From positions 28,658,197 through 28,722,196 of the forward strand of contig CM057149.1 in NCBI GenBank assembly GCA_029964075.1: DNA of 64,000 bases. The letters are read 5' to 3'. Shown here in pieces: positions 11,814-22,215 of this stretch (the stretch's first letter is position 1; each line of letters starts with the position of its first letter). The stretch is from Patiria pectinifera. Lineage: Eukaryota; Echinodermata; Asteroidea; Valvatida; Asterinidae. The notes beneath the pieces are model-generated. The model did not search any database. It had not been told where the DNA came from and saw only the letters and a program-made list of their open reading frames with translations. Made by a program: the position numbers and the translations under genes.

Positions 11814-12361
11814 TATACACATATTGAATGCTTCGAGTGGTGTAGTAAAACTAGCCGCCCGAGGTGATCCATGGACCATTCTATTTTCCTGAGGCGAAGT
11901 CAAGAAAAAATAGAATGGTCCATGGATCACCGACGGAGGCTAGTTTTACTTCACCACGAGATAAAGCATTCAATATTTGTTTTATAACACTTCACCCACA
12001 GATTTTGCTTGATTTTAATATTTTACATTATTTAAATCTGAACACAGTTGAAATAAACTTCAATTTCAATACAAAATTGGTGGAAAATGTATTTCTCTCT
12101 TAAAACCAACCCTTCACGAAATGTTTGAACCCAAGTCTGCGGCGCGCTCTCTTTGGAATAATAAGCGCTACGCACAACGCGCACAAATACACACAAATAC
12201 CGCGCCGTGGAAATAGTACTTTGGTTACTAATGGTTTAGTACTTTGGTTGCTATGCGCATAGTACTTTTGGCCGTGCACAGAAAGATAGCAAAATTAGAA
12301 AGTAACATGTGACTCAATCTTGGCCAATCAAGACACAGAATCTGTGGGTGAGGTGTTATAA
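11814..12361. mobile_element. Type B foldback element, copy 3
   Basis: Complete copy from TATACACATATTGAATGC to GAGGTGTTATA, inserted within the GTCGTAC array. The palindrome around 11880-11930 has several changes in its core. Confidence 0.65.
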
Positions 12362-12403
12362 TATGTCATAGTTTGATTTGTTGTACCCTGTCAACATATT
12401 AAA

Positions 12404-12550
12404 AGTTATCCTGCGAGCGCGAGTGGAACACGGAACAATGTAGTGCGTCTATTTCCCACATACCACGAGGCCGAAGGTCGAGTGGTATCTATGGGTATAT
12501 GGGATACAGGCGCACTACATGTTCCGTGTTCCACGAGCGCGAGCGTGATA
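12404..12550. mobile_element. Type C foldback hairpin
   Basis: A 145-bp palindrome TTATCCTGCGAGCGCGAGTG ... complement, with the core CGAGGCCGAAGGTCGAG. The sequence differs from types A and B but has the same kind of GAGGC-GAAG-CCGAG loop. Confidence 0.6.
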
Positions 12551-12681
12551 ACGAATTTATCTTCAAGCAAACTTGACGCGCTGTAAAGTTGGACCATTGC
12601 TTTACACGAACCGTTTAGCGGTTTAGCGCATGCAGCTGGAATGTCGCTCGCATCTTGGAATAGCGCAATTTGCAGGGTCAT

Positions 12682-12945
12682 GGGCGTCGCCAGGATTTTT
12701 TCTAGAGGGGGGCAAAACATATTTTTCCCAAAAATTTTTTGTATCTCTCTCAAAGTATCAGTTTTAGAGGGGGGGGGGCAGGGATATTTTGCTCCCCCCC
12801 CCGCCAACTCATTAAATTTACACCACTATGACTTCGCACCTCTTTTTTTTTTTTTTTTTGGCTTTTCCAGGGGGGGGGGGGGGGGAAGCGCACCCCCTTG
12901 CCCCCCCCCCCCTCCCCTCTCGCGACGCTCATGCGCAGGGTGCCA
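12682..12945. repeat. Interspersed repeat with G/C runs
   Basis: Same start (GGGCGTCGCCAGGA) as the repeat at 1798, followed by several runs of 8-12 G or C and an 18-T run. Open frames across it (Pro/Gly-rich) are artefacts. Confidence 0.4.
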
Positions 12946-13054
12946 TATAGACCGTGCAATACAACCTTATATCACACTGTTGGTGCCATGGATCAACCAA
13001 TCAGGATCGAGGATTCAAGTTTACTTAAAGATAATATGTCGTACCCTGTCGGTA

Positions 13055-13320
13055 TGGGCACCGTGCACTACCAAAGAGGGCGCCCTTTTACCTAGCAACG
13101 ACGTCCCATGGGACATTTCGCTGGTTGACACGCACCGTTCCTTGTGTGTGACGCACGTACACACCAGGGGATTTGTTCTATGTACACGCAGTGGCCGCGC
13201 TTGTGCAGCAAATGAATTGAAGTCAGGCAAGATAGCGTCAGTCGGTCACCCCCAACTATACTTCCTTTGCCAATGAGGGGGGGGGGGGGGTACTTGTGAA
13301 CGGAGCGGACAGTCGTACTT
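13055..13320. repeat. Interspersed repeat family, copy 1
   Basis: Shares GGGCGCCCTTTTACCTAGCA, TTTCGCTGGTTGAC, CGCAGTGGCCGCGCTT and TCACCCCCAACTATACTT with 25250-25520. No coding capacity is evident. Confidence 0.5.
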
Positions 13321-13484
13321 TGTCAACATATGTCGTATACCTGTCAATATTTTAGTCGTACTGTTCTTATTCCTCCATGATACCACATAACTTATAAGTC
13401 GTTCATACAGGTTAAAATCAGCCTTTAGTAGCTGAAGGAGAGATAAATTTTTTTCCCATTGACAGATTAACCCCCCAAAAGTCA

Positions 13485-13640
13485 GTGGTAGATGGTGTGA
13501 GGGCTCTTTTGCCGCTGACCGAGAAAGCGCAGGGTGTCTTACCGCATAGCGCAAGCCCGGCCGGTGCGGACGGCCCCGTCGTGGTCTCTGTGCACGATGA
13601 CATCGTTTTTGCCGCGCCGGCGTGGGATTTGTACCGTTCA
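13485..13640. other. GC-rich patch of unknown nature
   Basis: This stretch has markedly higher GC and more CpG than its AT-rich surroundings and is open in more than one frame. No domain is recognised. It could be a fragment of a transposon, an old exon or a CpG-rich regulatory patch. Confidence 0.3.
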
Positions 13641-13756
13641 CCGTTTTGTGAAAGTCAAATTGTTCATCCTTTTCATTTCATTTTCAACCCAAACTATGTA
13701 TAACTATATAAATGTTATCCTACTATTACTTAAGATTTCAAAGGTGTGTTCTACAA

Positions 13757-14311
13757 TATACAAATATTGAATGCTTCGAGTGGTGTAGTAAAACTAGGCT
13801 CCCGAGGTCATCCATGGACATTCTATTTTCTCGAGGCGAGGCCGAGGGAAAATAGAATGGTCCATGGATCCCTAGGCTAGTTTTACTTCACCACGAGATA
13901 AAGCATTCAATATTTGTTTTATAACACTTCACCCACAGATTCTGCTTGATTTTAATATTTTACATTATTTAAATCTGAACACAGTTGAAATAAACTTCAA
14001 TTTCAATACAAAATTGGTGGAAAATGTATTTCTCTCTTAAAAACTAACCCTTCACGAAATGTTTGAACCCAAGTCTGCGATGCGCTCTCTTTGGAATAAT
14101 AAGCGCTACGCACAACGCGCAACGCGCACATTTGCATTTGCACACAAATACCGCGCCGTGGAAATAGTACTTTGGTTGCTAATGGTATAGTACTTTGGTT
14201 GCTATGCGCATAGTACTTTTGGCCGTGCACAGAAAGATAGCAAAATTAGAAAGTAACATGTGACTCGCTCTCGGCCAATCAAGACACAGAATCTGTGGGT
14301 GAGGTGTTATA
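13757..14311. mobile_element. Type B foldback element, copy 4
   Basis: Complete copy from TATACAAATATTGAATGC to GAGGTGTTATAAT. The right arm of the palindrome has a short deletion near 13868. Confidence 0.65.
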
Positions 14312-15136
14312 ATAATTATTGTTACCACAGGACCATCTGGTTTATAAACCTTTAATCGCATTATGCAATTTAATAAATATTCATTTTGTTGTCAGCCATT
14401 ATCCAATGAGAGAAGACTATTTACCATAGCGCATACTAATTATCATATCGAGCCTACACGGTTGCGTCAAGGCAATCCTCCGCCTCGTCTTACTGTATGG
14501 CTGTTGGCGGAAGTGTGTGTGTGGGGCGTACGTACGTGCACACCCAGTACACGCAAGGGTCGTTCAGGCTATCGGCATAGTACAACTAGTGTGTCGCGGC
14601 ACGCGCGGTGTGCGGTATGTAGCGGGAACAAGCTCGTATGGGAACAAGCTATTACCCTTGCAGGGAACGCCTCTTATGGTAGCAGACCAGAAAATAAACT
14701 TCCATAGACCCCAATGGTAAATGCTCCCACTTCCAAAATTCGGGAAAAATACTCACAACTCTCCAAGGTGTTCGAGACACACATCAAATTAAAGCTTATT
14801 TCATCATCTTTCATTTTCTTCTAAACTTTTGGGGGGTCAACTGATGACGTTTAGGAGAAATTTCCATCTGAAGATGATCACCCCTGAAAATAGTCCTGAA
14901 GCCCATCGCCATTTTGAAAAACGATGCCTACACTCCATTGCAAAATAGAGCGCTTTTAGGGTCCAAATTACATCTAAATTACCCAGAGCTGCAAGCTCCC
15001 AGTCCTGTGCACGGCTTCCACCCATATTTTTTACAACCCCTCAAGTTCTGAAGATTTTGAGGGCATGCAAATTGTGATTTGGCCGGCGTAGGCAATTTCG
15101 GACCGATTTACTGGTCTGCACCCTTATGAACTAAGT
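14312..15136. other. Noncoding stretch before the DIRS remnant
   Basis: No gene recognised. It may include the 5' region of the DIRS-like element, but no terminal repeat was identified. Confidence 0.35.
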
Positions 15137-15466
15137 ATGAGACGTCGAGAGGAACTGAAACAAGTCCTCAACCCCACGTATTGCGGACTGTGTTCCCGCA
15201 ATACTCCCGTCTCAGAAATGCTGTTCGGGAAAGACATGAATAATACAATGAAACAGGTAGCTGAAGCCTACAAAGCAGGCCAAAAATTGACCTCGGACGA
15301 GAGGAAAAATCAGTCTTCCTATCGCCGTTGTGGGCCTTATAACCAGCAGAGAGCAGGCAAAGGCTCGTCCGCAAACTACAGCGGACCCACTGGAGACAGA
15401 GGCTTCTGGCGTTCATCTTCTCGGGGTTCCAATGTTCCTCAACACAGCCGTGGGCGATCCACCTGA
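15137..15466 (+). pseudogene. DIRS-like retroelement, gag-like remnant
   Basis: About 109 residues with a Cys-x-x-Cys start (YCGLCSRN), FGKD, AEAYKAGQKL and a basic Gln/Ser/Gly-rich end. This resembles the C-terminal part of the gag-like protein of DIRS elements, and the RT and tyrosine-recombinase pieces follow in order. The 5' part is missing. Confidence 0.45.
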
Positions 15467-15496
15467 CAGCAGAGATCTAACAAACCATCTACTGCA

Positions 15497-16850
15497 ATGA
15501 AGCCTACTTCAGAAGAAAAAAACGGGTATGTAAAATCAGACCTGCTATCCTCTCCATTGGCAAGTGCCGGGAGACTAAAATTACACACGGGCAACAATTG
15601 GTGTCAAATCAGTTCTGATAGGTGGATTCTAAACACCATATCAGGTTGTAAAATTGATTTCTTGAGCTGTCCAATTCAAACCACAAGACCTCAAAAGAAA
15701 TCCTTCAGTGATCAAGAATCACTTGTGATCAGTACTGAGATTAGTGAACGGCTGCACAAAAGTGCAATCAGAGAAGTTCCTCTGGCTGAATGCCAGTATC
15801 TGTCAAACATTTTTTCTGATAGCGAAAAAGACAGGTGGATTGAGACCAGTTATCAATTTGAAAGATCTTAACAAATTTGTGTCGTACGAACACTTCAAAA
15901 TGGAAAATATCAAAATTGTGAAAAACCTAATTCAAGTTAATGACTTTCTCACGTCATTTGACCTGAAAGATGCTTATATTTTAATTCCAATGTGTGAAAA
16001 GGATACACCTTATCTTTGCTTCTCTTGGGCAGAAAAATGTTCTGCTTTACTTGCTTACCATTTGGCTTATCACGTGGGTCATTTATTTAGATGACATCCT
16101 CATCATGTCTTCTTCAAAAGAAGAAAGCACCACCAACACTAATTTCGTGATAAACCTACTCCAAAATCTTGGATTTGAAATTAATTATAAAAAATCTTGT
16201 TTGATCCCTGAAACAAAAGTGACACCCTTGGGATTCATAATCAACTCAGATTCAATGTCAATTCACATCCCTAAAAGTAAGGTGGAAAAAGTCAAGTTGG
16301 AATGTAGACAGTTAATTTCCAAAAATTCAGTAAGCATCCGCCAACTGGCCAGATGTATTGGCCTCTTTGTTTCAACGTTTGAGGCCTTTCCGCAAGGAAA
16401 ATTACATTACCGACAGATGGAAGTTGCCAAAGTTAAAGCACTTCAGTCTGAATCGGGTAATTATGATGCACATATGGATACCACACCATTTCTTGAAGAA
16501 ATTCAGTGGTGGTTGACGGTTTCCTCTGGTGGAGTATATTGAAATATCAAATTACCATCCATCGATATTGTTATCTCCACGGATGCCAGTAAACTGGGAT
16601 GGGGAGCAGTCTGTCATACAGACAATTCTTATGCACAGGGTGAAAGACATCCGTAAAGTGGACAGACATCCATAAAAAGATTCATATTAATGTGTTGGAG
16701 CTCCTGGCTGTGCAAAATGCACTGCTCAGTCTGTGTTCACAGGTGCAAAATGCACATGTTCTCATAAAATCAGATAACAGCACGGCTGTAATCATACATC
16801 TCCAAAATGGGGGGATCTATGGTTTCCTTAAACCAGATTTCGACCACAAT
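15497..16850 (+). pseudogene. DIRS-like reverse transcriptase and RNase H, frameshifted
   Basis: AGRLKLHTGNNWCQISSDRW (typical DIRS start), then the RT blocks INLKDLNKFVSYEHFKME and FDLKDAYILIPM. YLDDILIMSS is the catalytic Tyr-x-Asp-Asp box in another frame. A final block, ISTDASKLGWGAV, near 16570 is RNase H. The blocks lie in at least three frames with stops between, so it is inactive. DIRS elements use a tyrosine recombinase instead of an integrase. Confidence 0.7.
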
Positions 16851-16856
16851 TTTTAA

Positions 16857-17740
16857 GTGGTGTTTGCAAAAGAGTATTCACTTATCTGCAGCCTTGGCCT
16901 CACCATTAACGTAACCAAAATAGAGGTAATGTTCCAACCAGCTCCTGGATCAAGTGCACCAGATCTAAACATCATGCTGAACAACAAACGTCTCGAAGTA
17001 GTGAAGCACTTTAGTTACATCGGCAGCACAGTGTCTGACAACAATAGTCTTGATAAAGAAGTGGAGAAGAGAGTCAGCCCTGCAGCCACCGCATTCGGAA
17101 AACTCCAAACACGTGTGTGGAAGCGTCCGGTCTTCCGACTCCCAACCAAATGCAAGGTTTACCGAGCCGTTGTTCTGAGCTGCCTCCTCTATTCATCCGA
17201 GACTTACACACTGTACAGACGACACATACTTCGACTTCAACGAGTGCAGATGTCACATCTAAGACAACTGTTGAACATCAGCTGGAAAGATAAGATCACT
17301 AACGTTGAAATACGCAGGAGTGCCAATATGCCTAGCGTTGAAGCACTGCTGACAAAAAGCCAACTGCGGTGGTCCGGACATGTCATCCGGATGGATGACA
17401 TCAGACTTCCGAAAGCTGTGCTCTACGGTGAGTTGAAGGAAGGCAGAAGAGGAGTCGGCAGGCCAAAGCTGCGCTATAGAGACTGTATTAAACGCCACCT
17501 CGTAGCCGGCAATATTGACGCTGCCACATGGGAAGCTGCTGCCAATAACCGCTCGCCAACGCTGCAAGGGAAGTGGAAAACAGACTGGAATTGAAACCCT
17601 TGAGCGCAGTCGTCGCCGAGCCATCAGGACCGACTCCACTTGCAACCAGCAGGGAGAACACCTTTCCAAGTGCCGCCACTGCGGAAGAACCTGCGCCCAC
17701 AGAATTGGGCTATATTCACACGAGAAACGTGACGCTTTCG
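16857..17740 (+). mobile_element. 5'-truncated LINE inserted in the DIRS element
   Basis: An open frame of 245 codons encodes the end of a non-LTR reverse transcriptase: FAKEYSLICSLGLTINVTK, HFSYIGSTVS, YRAVVLSCLLYSSETYTLYR, SQLRWSGHVIRMDD and GRPKLRYRD. A C-terminal Cys-x-x-Cys...His-x-x-x-His finger (CRHCGRTCAHRIGLYSHEK) follows in a shifted frame. This is the usual 3' end of that LINE group. Truncation at the 5' end fits target-primed integration. Confidence 0.75.
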
Positions 17741-18016
17741 AGTGACGCTACCAAACTCATCTCAAGTTCGTGGAGACAGGGCACAGAAAAACAGTATGAG
17801 TGTGCCTGGAAATGTTGGGTTAGCTGGTGCAGTGGAAGGAAAATCGATCCATTTGCGTCATCTGTTCTAGATATTGCTAATTTTCTGGCTCACAAACATT
17901 CTTACTCTACCTTAAAATTTATACGGGTCAGCATTATCAATGACTCTGCCTTTAGCATGAGGTCATCCTGTTGGGCAACACCCTCTCATTTTTCGCCTAC
18001 TAAAAAGGATTTTTAA
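17741..18016 (+). pseudogene. DIRS-like tyrosine recombinase, N-terminal part only
   Basis: TLSSDATKLISSSWRQGTEK, QYECAWKCWVSWCSGRKIDP and FLAHKHSYSTLKFIRVSI match the core-binding domain of DIRS recombinases. The catalytic part (Arg...His-x-x-Arg...Tyr) is not found after 18016. It belongs with the RT at 15497, from which the LINE separates it. Confidence 0.6.
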
Positions 18017-18700
18017 TTCCACGCCACCAAAACCAAGATTTTCAAAAATGTGGAAAGTATCTACTTTATTAGATCACACGTACAAGTCGAAGAAGGTTCT
18101 CACCCAACATAGTGCGCTAGTTTACTCAGAATTAATGTTGTTTACACCACCCTATAAAAAAAGGAGTTCGTTCTTTTTAATTTGGACTTTTAAAAGATGC
18201 TGGTTCCTTTCAGCCGGGGGTTTATATACCCGTGCTACGCTACCTCATTTGAATTACTATAGATTCTTTGAATGTATTGTGTGATCCGCGTGCCTAGCAC
18301 CTGAAAGGAACGCATGCCATCTTCGACTTGTACTTCATTATTATTCATAGAATTCAAATTATATTTCAATTTCATATTCACATAATTTTTGAATTTTCCC
18401 TGATAGCTCTGTTAATTACAACATGAGTATTTGGGTCCGGCGTGAGCGTCGCTGTGGGACGATCCCCCCTCCCATAGGGAACTTGATAACTTGAGAGAAC
18501 CCGGTCTGCTGCTTGGGTAGGCACCCTACGCACCGACCGTCGGAGAGTAGGGAGAGTACACATCACGTAACGTCATGTTACGTCACAACTTCAGTGAAAT
18601 ATGAAAAAGACAGTGGCTGCCCCGCTAGCCATCGTAGGGTAGGACAAAAAATATTACACCCAATTTTTGGATATTTTGTACAAAAATATGTTGGGGTTTA
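18017..18700. other. Noncoding stretch after the DIRS remnant
   Basis: No gene recognised; may include DIRS 3' sequence. No split inverted repeats could be identified with confidence. Confidence 0.35.
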
Positions 18701-20260
18701 ATTTTCATCAAAGTTTGTCTCCATGTCAGGTGATCCACTAGGTTAAATTCAAGGTCAAAGTAAAGGTCAAAATGTCATTATACATCAAATAACCCTGACA
18801 TGAAAAACAATGGTAAATTTGAATTTTTCATGATGTAACCTTTCCAAAGAAATCAAGATTAACAAATTGGGTATACTCCCAGTGGAGTACCCCATCAACA
18901 ATGATCAACTTGGGTTCTTTGGTATCAAAAACATGAAGTTTGCCACCAAAATGGACTTCATACGACATTCAGGTGCCACCTTATTATCAAGATGCCCACT
19001 ATTTTTGAATATCCAATATGGCTGTCATCCATTTGGGATGCCTAAAATGTGTTAATTGATTCCTTGGTATCAAATTTATGGGGTTTGCCTCAAAAAGTGT
19101 CTTCATAGACATTCAAGTCCAAATTTAATATGCAAATTAGTTCAAAATGGCGGCAATTAGGAAATATCCAAGATGGATGCCATCAAATGTGAGTACACCG
19201 TCCACAGTGATTTACTTGAGGTCATTCATAAACGTGGACTTCATAGGACATTCAGGTGCAATGTTATTATAAGTGAATTCCAAGATGGCGGCTACTTTTA
19301 AAAAAATCCAAGATGACTGCCATCCATTTGGGATACATCATGAGCAATGGGTTATTAAGATTACTTGATATTAAAATGGGGTTTGCCACCTAAATTGACT
19401 TCGTACGATATTCGAGTCCAAATTTACTATGCAAATAAGCCGAAAATGGCGGCCATTTTGAAATATCCAAGATGACTGTCATCCATTTGGAGTACACCAT
19501 AAACAATAATGTACTTGGGTTCCTTGGTATCAAAAACATGGGGTTTGCCATCAAAATGAACTTCATGTGACAATCGGGTTCGAAGTTACATGATACAAAT
19601 TTTGAAATCCAAGATGGCCGCCACATGGTAGCTAGGAAAAAATTTGTCTCCAATACATTTCCGGCTTAGGGAGGTAAACTCTTTCCAAAAATAGGAAAAA
19701 TTCCTTCTTAAGCAAAAAAAAATGCAAAAGTCCATAACGGTCTTTACTATATGGTCAAATCATGTAATTAGCGGCCTTTTGAATTTATGCAAATTAGGCG
19801 AATTTCCACCACTTGGATTTTTAACAACCTTTTTAGGGACCTTATAGCAATGCACTGTGGTGTGAAATTTGACTTGGATTATTATATCAGGGAAATTCAA
19901 TTGGTACATGTCCACGCATGGCATCCATTATTTTAACTTTAATTTACGCAAATTGATATGCGGCATTTATGCAAATTATACGGCATTTAGAAAATTTCGG
20001 AAACATATGGATATTGAAATTTACCTAGGACTAGAATAATGAGTAAATCAATGAAAAAGGACTAAAACTGTCGTTTAAAGTACCTCCAAAATCTTCCTTG
20101 TTTGAGAAATATCACCAAATCAATGCGAAAGTCCTGAAATATGCGGCCATTTTGGATTTATGCAAATTGGGCATATTTCCACCTCCTGGATTTTCAAAGA
20201 CTTTTAGTATGTCATTGGAGGGACCTTATAGAAATGCACTGTGGTGAAAAAAATTCTGTT
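18700..20260. repeat. Degenerate repeats with AAGATGGC/ATGGCGGC words
   Basis: Diverged units of roughly 150-230 bp share CCAAGATGGCNGCC, TTTGGGATGCATCA, GGGTTTGCC and GACTTCATACGACATTC-like phrases. The second half (19700-20250) has a related AATTATGCAAATT theme. No gene. Confidence 0.6.
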
Positions 20261-21592
20261 GATGCCATTGCCCCGCGTGTATACATTTCCAGCGACGGGG
20301 ATACGGCGTAGTGCCTGCTATTGGATTTGTGCACCAAAAGCGCCGTTTGTTTACATCCAGTGTATTTATTAAGTAGCTACGTATGTGGCTCTAAACTCTT
20401 CAACAGTAATTTTCTACTTCAATTTGTCTTTCCAATGGTAATTTACCTGATTCGGAATTAACTTTTCGAGATGACGAAAAATCCCACGAAACGTGAACGT
20501 TATTTTCCTTCCGATTGAGACATTTATAAACGTCGCAATCAAAGGTAGGCCTAATGTTTCGAAGGTGTTTTCTAATCAAATGTCTTGCCAAAAAATTCAC
20601 AGTCTATATGATAAAAAAGGATTGTCCTTTTTCTGTCGATTTATTGTTATATCTTGAATATCAAAAATGTATTTGTAATATAAAAAAGCGATTGAAAAGA
20701 CGTTTTCCGGTAAGCTGTTTTTACGCAAAACGAGACTGGAGAAATTCCGTCTAAAGAGGGTGTTTTATACGAAATTAGCACGGATAGCATACATAGACCT
20801 TTCTGCGCTTGGTTGGCAAACTGCATTTTTGCAAACCACGGCCTGCAAAACTATGGAAGGCCCAACACTGCAAAAATGAAGAAGAGTTATTACAGATCAA
20901 CAAAATATTATTTGATACTTGAAAAAATAACACTGAAAATATAACATTTTTAACAAAGCTACAAAATAATTCCTACATATGCCTTTTTAGTACGTTTTGA
21001 TGGCGCTATGGCGTTATGTTTTGGAAAAATATGTTGCCAACCACGGCTTCAATTTATGCGTTTACGGCAGCCCATACAAAATGGCGCCACTGTTTACAAA
21101 CAAAAGTAAGGCTTATACCTAATGTCGCCCTGAAAACAGCGGTTGAGCCTCTGTTTTTGTCTGTGGGCCTGAGGCCGAAACCAGACTAGGAGCCGTTTTC
21201 CAAACCCCGGCTTCGGCTATGTCTCTTTCTCCATTCATGCAGATTGGCAATGGGGCTGGAACCGGATAGGGTCCGAAACCGGGGTTCGGAAAACGGCCTT
21301 GTTCCAATCTCCCAAGTTAATCGTACGACCATTTGAGGAACACATCGGCGTTTCACGTACATGTACAGTATGTACATGATTGGCCATTGTGCCCACATAC
21401 GGCAATGGGTCATTGTGTGTAATTGGCCCAGGCCCAGTCAGACCGATCTATAGAGACCCAGTCATGGCTAGCTGTTAATTGTGTTTGTCTGGACGTGCAA
21501 AGAGGTAACTTCGATTTCTTCGCAATCAACCATTCGGAACCGAAAGTTTCGATAAAAAAGGCCGTGGTAAGTGCTATACCATTTTTTTTGTA
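20261..21592. other. Noncoding DNA
   Basis: No gene seen. The short stretch 21180-21300 has an inverted pair (CCGTTTTCCRAACCCCGG and its complement), possibly a small foldback element. Confidence 0.35.
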
Positions 21593-21755
21593 TCGAGTAC
21601 TGCTATTCGAGTACGAGTATTTTGATGACCGAGTGCGAGTACCGTCATTTCGAATACGAGTACTTTGACATTCGAGTACAAGAACGAGTGCGTGCGTGTA
21701 CTCTATAAGGACTCGAATAGTACTCGAGTACGAGTACGAGTGCTACAACACTGAT
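21593..21755. repeat. Degenerate GAGTAC hexamer array, second copy
   Basis: Repeats of CGAGTACGAGTAC with frequent changes, as at 7790-7950. Confidence 0.7.
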
Positions 21756-21797
21756 TTTGTGTTGGAACCGTGCTTGTGTGCAGTCTAGAATTACGGT

Positions 21798-22215
21798 TCT
21801 GATCTCAAGGGGTTTGTTTGTTACTGCGTCATATTTGCCCCCTGGCGAGTAGGCGTACTTGAACGTGTATTTTTGGATATTCGAGTCGTATATTTGCTGA
21901 TAATCTGATCTCAAGGGGTTTGTTTGTTTATAATACTGCGTTTTATTTGCCCCCTGGCGAGTAGACGCACCTGAATGTGCATTTTGGACATTGGATTGTT
22001 TGTTGATAATCTGATTTGAAGGAGTTTCTTTGTTACGTGTGTTATATTTACCACCTGGAGAGTAGGCAGGCTTGAATATGTTTTCCGGACATTGGATTGG
22101 TATATTTGTTGATAATCTGATCTCAAGGGGGTTTCTTTGTTACTGTTATTTACCGACTGGCGAATAGGCGAACTTCAATGTGTATTTTGGACATGTGAGT
22201 GGTATATTAGTTGGA
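21798..22215. repeat. Tandem repeat, four units of about 106 bp
   Basis: Units start with CTGATCTCAAGGGGTTTGTT or a variant at 21798, 21905, 22011 and 22117. Each contains TTTGCCCCCTGGCGAGTAGG and a TATTTTGGACATT end. They are diverged, so not freshly amplified. Confidence 0.75.

Noticed and set aside
12641..13276. A 211-codon plus-strand open frame with long Gly/Pro runs
   Set aside because: It runs through G/C homopolymers and two interspersed repeats and has no domain.
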